From Oreocharis arfaki (lineage: Eukaryota > Chordata > Aves > Passeriformes > Paramythiidae): DNA of 64,000 nucleotides. The notes beneath the pieces were generated by a model. That model did no database searches. It was not told the DNA's origin and worked only from the letters and a program-made list of their open reading frames with translations. The position numbers were made by a program, and so were the translations under genes. Below are positions 9,601 through 17,900 of the stretch, piece by piece. The stretch covers positions 115,390 to 179,389 of the forward strand of contig VZRR01003271.1 in assembly GCA_013398015.1 (NCBI GenBank). The letters are read 5' to 3'. Numbering within the stretch: the stretch's first letter is position 1; each line of letters opens with the position of its first letter.

Positions 9601-12222
9601 TCACACTCATGGGTTCTTCCAGGGAAGACAGATAGCGTTTTCTGACTGCCTTTACCTCCAGTTCCCTTTCCTCTCTCTGCTAGCAGGAGACAGTGTCAGC
9701 GTTGCTTTGTGCAACAGAGGGCAGCAGCTCACAGAACCAGCAGCAGTTTATTCCTCAGCTCCTGGAGGCCACCAGCCTGATTGAAGCTATAGATGAGAAG
9801 ATGGTACTAAAAAAAGCTTCACCACAGTCAGCAGAACCAGCATCCTGCCCTGCACACCTGCAAGTAAGCTCTTTCATACTAATGTCCTTCTTTATCAACT
9901 ATTTATTATTAAAAGCTGTTTAAAAAGCATCATTGTATTGATGAGGCAAGAGTTTCAGGACAGGATTTATTCCCTCTCCATTGGTACATAAGCCTCTGCT
10001 CAGTGGAAAGCCTCTTCCTGAAGGTACATTCTGCCAACATCCACAGCAGGTGACAGCTTGGACTAAAGAATCCACACCAGAGGTTTTGTGTTTAATCAGG
10101 CATTTTTAGGTTCAAGAGCCAGAAGGACCTAAAGTCCAAGCACAGCTCAGAACAGGGAATGGCGCATAAGACTGAGGCCCTCAAGTTGCCAGCAACTGCC
10201 TGACCTCCAGCAGGAGCAGGATTTCCAGATCAATGCTTCCCAGCCCTGAGCTAGTGCTGCTCTCTTCTAGTCAGCTCACTTGGCAACCCAGCCATGCACA
10301 CACAGGGATCTCTGCTCCTGCTTTGCAGTGTATTTGCCTGCAGACATTTGGAAAACTCCTACCAAGTGACAAATCCTCCCAGAGAACCCTCACTAGCCTG
10401 AATACAGATGCAATCAGCTCTAGCTCTGAAAGCATTACAAACCCATTCAAAACGGCTTCTGAAACTGACTTCTAAATGCAGAGCCCCACAGATGATCAGG
10501 TGGGGCAGGGTGCTGTTAAATAAGTCTAGGTACTTCTTCACCCTTTGGAAATTGGGATCCAAGGGCACTTTCTGAGAATTAAGGGTCAGACATAAATATA
10601 TTAACAGTTACAAATAGAATATCACAGAATCACAAAGATACATCTATTTTAAACAGATATTTTTCAAGTCAGCAGCAGGGGAAGGAAGGCACAATCTCTG
10701 CAAGAATTCCAGTGGACTAAGGATTAGCTGTACAGGAGCTCATTAGGAAGGCTTTGTACAAACCATGATGTAGAGACAATGGTACAAAAAACCCCTGTGA
10801 GACTACTCACATCATAGTGATGGGCATCAAAGAATGAACGTAACAGTAAAGGAAAAAAATCCCACAAACAACCAAAGCCAGTTTGTGACATATCTTAAAG
10901 AAGCTGATGGAGAAATGAGTGTTACATGAGGCTGGAAGCATTACACAGTTATCAAGGCTTTAAAAAGTAAAGTAAATTGCATAGAGTAGGTAGAAACAGA
11001 AAGCAAAATTCCTTCCTAATCAGGTTTGCACCTAAGAGGTCTGAGGAAAAGCCCTGACAGGGTTAAGTGCTGGGGAATATTTCCTTCATGTCAGACAGAT
11101 GCTCAGAGGCTGTGAAAGGGGCACAAGAACATGTTTGCGTTGGGCTGCCTGCCAAGTGTTATTGCTATAGACTCTGGGTTAATTAACTTCACCGAAGGCC
11201 CCACCAACTGCATATCTTTGGACATCTCCCAGCAGCTCCAGGGAGGAGATTTCACACACAGACTCTGTCTGAGATCCCTCAGCTTGAGGGGAAACAGCCT
11301 TTTTCACTTCCACTGCAGAAATCCCTACAACTCAGGTAGACACAGATCAAACCCAGCTGCCTTAAGCAACAGACTTGGATTTTTTTTTTTCTCCCTGCAG
11401 TGATATCACACATCTGCTATTATCAAGTGTCCCAGCAAGTCTGAAATACGAAAAGCTCACTAGCGTTTGTAAAAGCTTTATTATACCTTACCCCCTGACA
11501 TACTTTGTGGGGGCACACTCAGAGGGCTTTACCCACTGCCACAGGAAGGTCTCTCGTGCTAAGCCTGTTTTTCTGAGCTGAAAAGTAGTTTACAACAAGA
11601 TGTAAAGAAGTTTTGTTCCCTGAGTAACAAAGATGCTCATCTGTGGAGTCCAGCCCTCTCCTAATCCCTCACTCGGTTGCTCCTACAGCCACCTGAGATC
11701 AAGACGACCATTCCAAATACCGAAATAATGAATTTTTGTAGACATTTACTAACCAGAAGGAGGAGATGCGAACCTCCTGCCTCCTCAGTGCCCACCCACA
11801 CCAGCCCCCGGGCTGATCCTCACAAGCAGCATCCCTGCCGCAAGAGTTTAAACACAGCGGCATCATCCCTCTTACAGGAAATCAGAGCGACCTCCCGCTG
11901 CGGACAGCTCCTCCCTGTGCCGGCAGCTCTGGAATTGCCCAAGGCAGGGAGGAGTCTTTCGGGACGGGGAAATTTCGGACTCAGCGCGGTAGGAATGCGG
12001 TGATGACGCAGTTGAGGCGCGGCTGCGGAGCACAGTTCAGCGCAGCGTTGGTGGTATAGTGGTGAGCATAGCTGCCTTCCAAGCAGTTGACCCGGGTTCG
12101 ATTCCCGGCCAACGCAGTTACGTTTTTCTTGTTTACATGTATATTTTTTAAAGTTTTTCTTTCCTCCCTACCTGCCCGCCGCAGCTCTCCAGGTACCGCT
12201 CCAGCGGCGACGCCCCCTCCAT
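3567..12222 (-). CDS. TBPL2: TBPL2 (TBP2/TRF3), TATA-box-binding protein-like 2, complete seven-exon gene
   Basis: TBPL2 is the vertebrate-specific TBP paralogue that replaces TBP in core-promoter recognition in oocytes and early germ cells. Seven exons join in phase: 12222-12172, 9236-8839, 8101-8014, 7767-7676, 6615-6448, 5466-5372 and 3646-3567. They give 972 nt, or 323 residues plus a TGA stop. Residues 1-145 are the divergent N-terminus, with matches to mammalian TBPL2 at [29 protein letters not shown] and GIVPQLQ. Residues about 145-322 are a full TBP saddle made of two direct repeats. The four DNA-intercalating phenylalanines are retained (F181, F198, F272, F289), as are the stirrup motifs IFSSGKM and IFVSGKVV. 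Human TBPL2 has about 375 residues; the difference is in the N-terminus. The core resembles TBP too, but the N-terminus and the ATG14/KTN1 neighbourhood decide for TBPL2. Nothing in it is broken. Confidence 0.95.
4549..4584 (+). repeat. Two tandem copies of an 18-bp unit
   Basis: The unit ACTGACCAGTATGATTTT at 4549-4566 is repeated at 4567-4584 with one change (T to C), followed by the beginning of a third copy. It lies in TBPL2 intron 6. Confidence 0.8.
5372..5466 (-). CDS. TBPL2: TBPL2 exon 6 (second TBP repeat)
   Basis: Encodes [20 protein letters not shown] then [11 protein letters not shown], with intercalating F272 and F289. The acceptor is after TTTGAACAG (5467) and the donor is GTAAGT at 5371-5370; the glycine codon is split G|GA. 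Confidence 0.95.
5741..5962 (-). repeat. CR1 LINE 3'-end fragment in TBPL2 intron 5
   Basis: Well-preserved CR1 terminus in reverse complement: GGGTTGGAAGGGACCTTAAA at the left, then GCCATGGGCAGGGACACCTT, CCATCCAACCTGGCCTTGG, GATGGGGCAGCCACAGCTTC and CCTCACAGTAAA. The sense orientation is the same as TBPL2. Confidence 0.95.
6448..6615 (-). CDS. TBPL2: TBPL2 exon 5 (inter-repeat helix and start of second repeat)
   Basis: Encodes [20 protein letters not shown] through [18 protein letters not shown] to LTHQQFS. The acceptor is after CTTCCTTCAG (AG at 6617-6616) and the donor is GTATGA at 6447-6446. A CR1 copy begins only about 40 bp upstream of this acceptor. Confidence 0.95.
6657..6815 (-). 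repeat. CR1 LINE 3'-end fragment next to TBPL2 exon 5
   Basis: It starts with the degenerate terminal octamers AATCACAGAATCACAGGATG, then GGTTGGGGCTGGAAGGGTCC and the CR1 block with CACATTTCACTATCCCAGG. It is truncated after GGGATGGGGCT. It lies in TBPL2 intron 4, about 40 bp from the exon 5 acceptor. Confidence 0.93.
7676..7767 (-). CDS. TBPL2: TBPL2 exon 4 (first TBP repeat)
   Basis: Encodes [20 protein letters not shown] then [10 protein letters not shown], including intercalating F181 and F198. The acceptor is after TTTGTAG (7768). The donor is GTATTT at 7675-7674, splitting the following serine codon (AG|C). Confidence 0.95.
8014..8101 (-). CDS. TBPL2: TBPL2 exon 3 (start of first TBP repeat)
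   Basis: Encodes residues 151-179, [20 protein letters not shown] then ARNAEYNPK, nearly invariant in the TBP family. The acceptor is after CTATTCCTCAG (AG at 8103-8102) and the donor is GTAAAT at 8013-8012. Confidence 0.95.
8839..9236 (-). CDS. TBPL2: TBPL2 exon 2 (divergent N-terminal domain)
   Basis: The acceptor is after TTCAAG (AG at 9238-9237) with a CTTTTCCTT tract upstream; an in-frame TAA lies just inside the intron. The donor is GTAAGT at 8838-8837 with a split glutamine codon (CA|G). It encodes residues 18-149, acidic and serine-rich, ending in the conserved [13 protein letters not shown] and GIVPQLQ segments that lead into the core. Confidence 0.93.
11760..12044. promoter_or_regulatory. 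CpG-enriched stretch in TBPL2 intron 1, upstream of the tRNA gene
   Basis: CpG frequency is raised here and continues through the tRNA and TBPL2 exon 1 to about 12.3 kb, which suggests a small unmethylated island shared by the tRNA gene and the TBPL2 promoter. No exon was recognised in it. Confidence 0.4.
12045..12116 (+). tRNA. tRNA-Gly(TCC)
   Basis: A 72-nt sequence folds as a complete cloverleaf. The acceptor stem is GCGTTGG paired with CCAACGC, with discriminator A. The A box is TGGTATAGTGG, the anticodon loop CTTCCAA (anticodon TCC at 12078-12080) and the B box GGTTCGATTC. A T5 Pol III terminator follows at 12123-12127. No mismatch is seen in the acceptor or T stems, there is no intron and CCA is not encoded, as expected for a functional eukaryotic tRNA gene. 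From memory it matches the vertebrate tRNA-Gly-TCC consensus along its length. It lies antisense inside TBPL2 intron 1, 55 bp from the exon 1 donor. Confidence 0.97.
12172..12222 (-). CDS. TBPL2: TBPL2 exon 1 (17 codons)
   Basis: Reading the minus strand from the ATG at 12222-12220 gives [17 protein letters not shown], ending at a GTAGGG donor (12171-12170). It aligns with the mammalian N-terminal motif around YLELYLDQCAAQ. It ends in phase 0, matching exon 2, whose first codons ([12 protein letters not shown]) continue the family sequence. The exon is too short for automated ORF calling. CpG content is high, as expected for a first exon. Confidence 0.85.
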
Positions 12223-12345
12223 AGGCACAGCCACCGACCCAAACCCTCCAACCTTACTCTGGTCCTGCTTTAAATCCCCAGGGACAGCCCGGGGCCACGT
12301 GCGGCTGGTCAGGGAGCAGAGCCCACCACACCTGGGAGTTTTACC
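12223..12345 (-). promoter_or_regulatory. Putative TBPL2 promoter with TATA-like TTTAAA and E-boxes
   Basis: On the minus strand a GATTTAAAGC element (TTTAAA at 12269-12274) lies 47 bp upstream of the TBPL2 ATG, a plausible TATA-box distance for a start site with a short 5' leader. A CACGTG E-box (12296-12301) and a CACCTG E-box (near 12330) lie further upstream. E-boxes are the class of site used by the oocyte factor FIGLA, but binding here is inference. Confidence 0.4.
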
Positions 12346-13427
12346 CCCATCAAGTAGCCTTGGAGCCTCTCGCCTGCCTGCACGGCTGCCTGAGAGGGTT
12401 TGCCCTGTCCTGCAGGACTAGAGAAATCGGAGTGCTCTCGTGTGCTTTACATGAGCCTGAAAAGGTCAGGTCCTCTGAGCCTGCTTTCCTCTACAGGGCT
12501 GAAGAAGAATGGGGAGTGGGACCTGTAGTCTGGATCTTGCACAGATGATGCTTTTTAACAAGTGTCATGTGCCCCTAAATTTCTCCCACCTGCCTCATCA
12601 AGTGCAATGAGGCACATCTGGTCCTTCGAGAGGAGCCCCCACCTCCCGCAGCCAAAAGTGTAAACTTCAAACTGAAGGCACTGTGATGAAATGGTTTGTT
12701 CTCAGCTGGGCTAACATTGCTTAGGGGGGGAAACCTTTACTCTTTACATCCACTGTCCTCCCCGTGCAGACATTTCCCCTCTGGAGCGTACTTCTGCCCT
12801 CTGTAAGTGATGGTTTAGGGCCGTTCCCTTTCCCCATGTCCCGGTGTGGGGCAGCACGTTCCCAGGAAGGAGTTCATGTTGTGCCTGCCTGATGGATGCT
12901 GTGGGAGTCTCACGCTGCTGACGCAGCTTGGCTTGGGCGCTGCTTGAGTTGTTCCCTCTCTCCTGTCCTGCTGCTGTGTAGTGATGGATGGATGGATTTC
13001 TGTGGAGGCACAGCTGGGAACACATCCCTGTCCCTGCCCGGGCTGGTGGAAGTGCTGACTGTCGTGATCACTGCACCTGTTGCTCTGCCAGACAGGACTT
13101 TGCTGGGAGATTTGCTTACAAACAGCAAGCTGAGCTGAAGAAACCGTTTGGAAGATGTCAAAGCTCAGACATGCAGCAGGTCTTTGGGAGGTGCTTCCAG
13201 GCTCTTCTCACTGCCCCTGAGGTGAAAAGGCTTAGATTAGTGCCCTTTATCCAGGGAACAGAGCATACACGGCTGATGAGCATCCTCTCCCTCCTCAGCC
13301 AGCCTGCTGGGCTGGTTTGTGGTATTTCTAGGACTCACCTTACAATTAATAGGTGCCAAATCCTACCAGCCCCAGAAAAATCCAGCCTCAAGCAGGTTGA
13401 TTTACATCACACCACCTGTCCTGGAGC

Positions 13428-13465
13428 ACCCAGGAGGCAAATCAGGACCCAGGAGGCAAATCAAG
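13428..13465 (+). repeat. 19-bp tandem duplication
   Basis: ACCCAGGAGGCAAATCAGG is followed directly by a copy with one change near its end. Local duplication, no function inferred. Confidence 0.8.
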
Positions 13466-14840
13466 CAGCAAAGCAAGGAGAGGACCCAGACAGGTTGTGC
13501 CTTGAGTTAGGGAGGCCGGTGGAGCTAGCTTGGGTCAGCTTGGGATGGTTAAATCTAAAATGCCCCGTTTAGGGCTGGCAGGTGATTGGGGTGCTTGCAG
13601 ACAGCTCTGTGGCCTCAGGTGTTTTTGTGGGCACAATAGGATGGGGTACTGAGGGCTGTGGTGGGGGGCTCTGCACAGTGACAGGCCCAGCCCTCACAGC
13701 TGCTTCCTGACAGTGTGGGCCTGCACTGCCCACAGAAATCCCTGAGTGGAGCACAGGGGTTGTGCTGAATTCTGCCCTTGCAGTGACATCTCAGGGGGCC
13801 AGGAGGTTGGTGCTCCCCCCAGTGTGTGACACTATTGCTGTGCTTAAGGTGGGAAGCTGGAATACTGCAGTGCTCCTGGGGCTTCCCTGGTGTGGCCCTG
13901 CCTGCAGCACTGCAGGTTAGTGCTCTGAGTTTCCTCAGCTAATTAATCCTTCATTGCACAACCCCCTGGAGAGGTGTTCATCCTGCAGCCCCTGGGAATT
14001 GATTTCTGCATTTTGTGAACCTGAGATAAAGAAGGTCAGCTTATGGTGTTCAAGTGAGTGAGGCTACATCAGAGATTAACATAAAATACAAATCTCTTAA
14101 TATTGGTGTTGCTTCTTGCCTTAAATATGAACAAATGGCAGGGGCAGCATGAAGTGCTGAGATTTTGGGTGAGTCGTGGAGTTTGGTGTCTCAGGCTAAA
14201 TGGGTGAAAGATTGTTTACCCATTTGAAGAAGGGAAGATGCTTAGAAAGCTGAGAGATCATCTGAGGATCCAAGAGTGCACTGTGTGTGCAATTCAAGCT
14301 TTCAGAGTTGCTTTGCTGTAGGGGAAGGGTCTTCTGGATGCTGCCCAAGGGAGGGGTAGGTATGGCTGTGCCTTGGGAGGGCCCTGTGCTCGCAGCCTCC
14401 TGTTCCAAGCTGGGCATCTGCTCGTGGTGCCCAGTGTGGGGGAGGCTCCACGAGGGGGGTGTGCAGTGATGGGACCCCCAGGGAGTGAAGGTCCAGGTAG
14501 TAGGAGGTCCAGAGAACAGGAGGTACCGAGTCCCTGGGCTTCTCCCCTTAGTCCCAATTTCTGTGTCTCTCCTTCTTAGTCATCAGAGGGATTATTCCCT
14601 CTCTGCTGCGAGGGGCTGTTCTTCTTTCCTTCTTCAGCAGGAGACTGACCCCTGTCATGGGTTGGACAGATGTTAATTAAAAATGTACCACTTAGACCTC
14701 ATGAGACCTACCTGCCTAATTTCTGATCATCCAAGTCAAATAATATTAGAAAAGGCAACTATTTTTCCCATCCCAATTTTAAAAAAATATATTATTTCTC
14801 TCTCAAACTGCCTGGGGTCTCACTCACCCACCTTCTTTTC

Positions 14841-14930
14841 TTCATGACCCCCCCTTTTTTTTTCCCCTCTCCCATTTTCCACCTCCCTCTCTTCTTCCCT
14901 TTCTCTTTTTCCCCACCTTTTAAATTCCCT
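14841..14930 (+). repeat. Long polypyrimidine tract
   Basis: Nearly uninterrupted C/T sequence over about 90 bp, including runs of C7T9 type. The complementary strand is polypurine. Such tracts can form triplex (H-) DNA and are common polymerase-slippage sites. Confidence 0.8.
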
Positions 14931-17900
14931 TTGGAGAGCAGCAGCCATCCAGATCCTGGCCCGAGTGACTCACGGCAGGACCGCTGGGAGCAGGGAAGGA
15001 GCCGCTGGAGGCAGCCCTTCCCCACGTCCCCGAGAGGAGCCGGTGACGGGGTGATGAATCACTGCAGCTCGAGTTACTGTAATGATGAATTGTCATGAGT
15101 CTTAATTAGCAAATTGGTTAATTTTACTTAGAAAGTTGATGATTAGCGCAACAATCAGTGCTTCGCGTATTCTTTGCAAGAGTCATTCAATACCGCTCTT
15201 CCTTGGATAACTAATTGGGGAAGAGTGTTCCACAGAGCTCCTGCTGGCACGCCTGGATCAGCCTCTTACACATTTCTGTAGCAGGCACTGCTGCCTCACC
15301 TGGATGCTGTAATCTCGTTAGGGGATGGGACTAATCACAGGAAACTTCCAAAAACCTGGAAGGGAAAAGGAGCAAGTCAGTAAGGAACCTCTATGAGTTT
15401 AATTCATCAGTGCTCTGCACAGCTGCCTTCTATTCTAGCATGCCCTAAATGCCTTGCTGCTTGCTTTGAAGTTGGTTAATCTGGTTTGGCTTTATCTTAT
15501 CTTTTTTAGGAGCCAGTTTCAGAATTAAAAGCTTGTGACTGACAGTGTTCTGCTTTCTGCTCTCCTGAGCTTTATGCTAAACCTTTACAGCTGTAATTGT
15601 CTCAGAAGAGTGTAGCTTGCCTCAGGTGTAGCTTCCACACCTGAATCCCGGTGCCCTCGCTGCCTGCAGCATTAAAGCTCTGCCTTTGGAGCATGTAGAA
15701 GAGCAACTGAGGGCAGGACCGTGTTCCAAGGGAAGAAACAATATATTATGCACAAGATGTTTCCAAATTCAGCACTTTCTAATTAGTCCAGGAGCCAACA
15801 CTCCTCTGTCAACTGCAGAATCCGAGTCTTGTTGCGGAGGTTGTTCCTTCTGAGTGATTTAACTCTGTTTTGGTCCCTGTGCCTTGATTCCCATCATGTC
15901 GGGGATGTAAATAGAGTGAGGTGCTGAGGGGGACCCCAGAGGGGGTCAGGGAGAGGAGCAGGTGAGCTGCAGTGAGGTCAGTGGGAGCAAAGGGTCTGCA
16001 TGGAGCTGGAAAAGCTCTCGAGAAATGCCTGCAGCCCAAAAGGCAACTCAGAGAGAGATGCTGGAGTGCCTTTGGTCTGACAAGTGTGACCATCGCTCTC
16101 TCATACTTATCTGTCCCATAATACTCCATTCTAGACCTGATCGATGCTTGGCAGAATCAGCAGATGCTGGATTTATTGCCAGGGAAGGAAAGAAGTTGCC
16201 ATGACTACTTGCCGAGTAATAGTGAGTAATTTGACTTTTAATTGTGAATTATTTAGCGTCATCATTAGGTTGTGCTGGTGTAAACATGAAGAGAATCAGG
16301 ACTCATAGAGTTGATATCTGGGTCTGACTTGCCCTGTGTAAATCAGGAGTAACCCTCTGGCAGAAGTGAGGTTACAATGATTGGAAGTTGAGCCAGAATC
16401 CAGTTTAATTTTCCAGGTTTACTGGGTGATGGGAAGGGCTGTAACCTCCCATTTACCCCCTAGTGCTGTGTGCCCCTCCCTGTGTCAGTTGATGCAGCCC
16501 AAACCACACAGTGCTAAGGTGCCTCTTTGCCCTGGGTAAACTGGGGCTCTCTGATTCCCTGAAAAGGGCAGTAATGGGGGAATTTGATACTTTTTGCAAA
16601 CATCAGTGGACTCTGAGCATTTGTGTGCTAATACATGTGCCTGCCATGCTCACTGGCAGAGACCAGGGTGTGTTGGCTTTTGGATCAGGAAAGAAAATCA
16701 CTTCTGTCAGATGGGAAAGGGGTAAACTGGCTAGAAGAGAACCATTTTTTTCTGGCTTCTACAGCTCTATTATGTGCTGTGGAGACACTAACTGCCCCCA
16801 TGTCAGAGAATTGCTGAGAACCAGACCCAGAGAGGATTGCCAAATCCTCCACTGAATGCCAGAGGAAGAAGCACTGTAAGTAAAAGTCATCTGTCTCAAC
16901 TGAAAGGCTGAACGGTGACTTGAAAACTGTACAGTTAACTTCATTTAATTTTCTTATCTGTGCCATGCAACAAACTGATTAAAGGAAGGCATTCTGTATG
17001 TTGTTTGCATAGAAATCCACTAATCCTGGCCCAGCCTTGTGTGGGGCAGAGCACAGCAGCCTATTTTTACTTTTTATTCTGTGTTGTATTTAAAATGTGG
17101 CCAGAAAATGGGGGGGATGGGATGAGGAAGGTTTTAAACATTGGCTGCCACCTTAATTGCAGCCTAGCAATGAATGGCTGCAGGCTTTCTTGGACAGCTC
17201 CTCCGTGAATGTCACACACAAATCCGTCTGACACCTGGGGTCAGAAGTATTCTTCTGTGCTTTTTGTTAAGTCATCTCTCCCACTTCTGTGCCAAAGGGT
17301 CTGGCTAAATTGAATTGCATTTAAATGAGGTGAGTGTGTAATGGATCATCCGAGTGCTGCTGTTTCCCTCCAAGTTTTGTGACAAATCTCTCTAATGCAA
17401 ACACCGTGTCTCGTACCTTGAACTCACTGCTGCAATTAAATACTGATCCTTTAAGCCTTATCTGGAAAAACAATATAGTAATAGCAGCCCTGTGTGTTTG
17501 CATGGAAAAGGAGAGGTGTGCACGCAGCAGATGCTGGCAGAGCTCTGTTAATTCAGTTTGCAGGGGTCACGGTCACACTGAAGACATGAGCAGTGACATT
17601 AGCACATCCAGACCTTCAGTGCAAGCTCTCCAGGAATCAGAGCGTGTACTGTGATGCCTTCAGTGCTGTGTCAGCTGAGCTGTGACACCACCACAGCTTT
17701 TATCAGCTTATTGTACAACTAAATGCAAATACAATGAGTCAAGGAAGGGTGCTGACCACTCACTGAATTCCCCCTAAAACTGAGTTTTGCCTGAGTGATC
17801 AGCAAGATATATTGACTGACACTGGAATGAGTCTGCAGGGCACACAGCTCGGTGATTAGTCAGTTCTCATTACCTCTTCCTGCAATTAACGTCAGCAAAT

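Noticed and set aside
10359..10568. Minus-strand frame containing KKYLDLFN, considered as the TBPL2 N-terminal exon
   Set aside because: No acceptable ATG/donor/phase combination, and the frame at 12172-12222 matches the family better and joins in phase.
10617..10637. TATCACAGAATCACAAAG resembling a CR1 terminal octamer tail
   Set aside because: No CR1 body follows on either side; too short to call.
12967..12997. GATGGATGGATGGATT microsatellite
   Set aside because: Only three to four units; not worth an entry as a repeat.
14792..15025. Lys/Gly-rich minus-strand frame
   Set aside because: It is the translation of the polypurine complement of the polypyrimidine tract.
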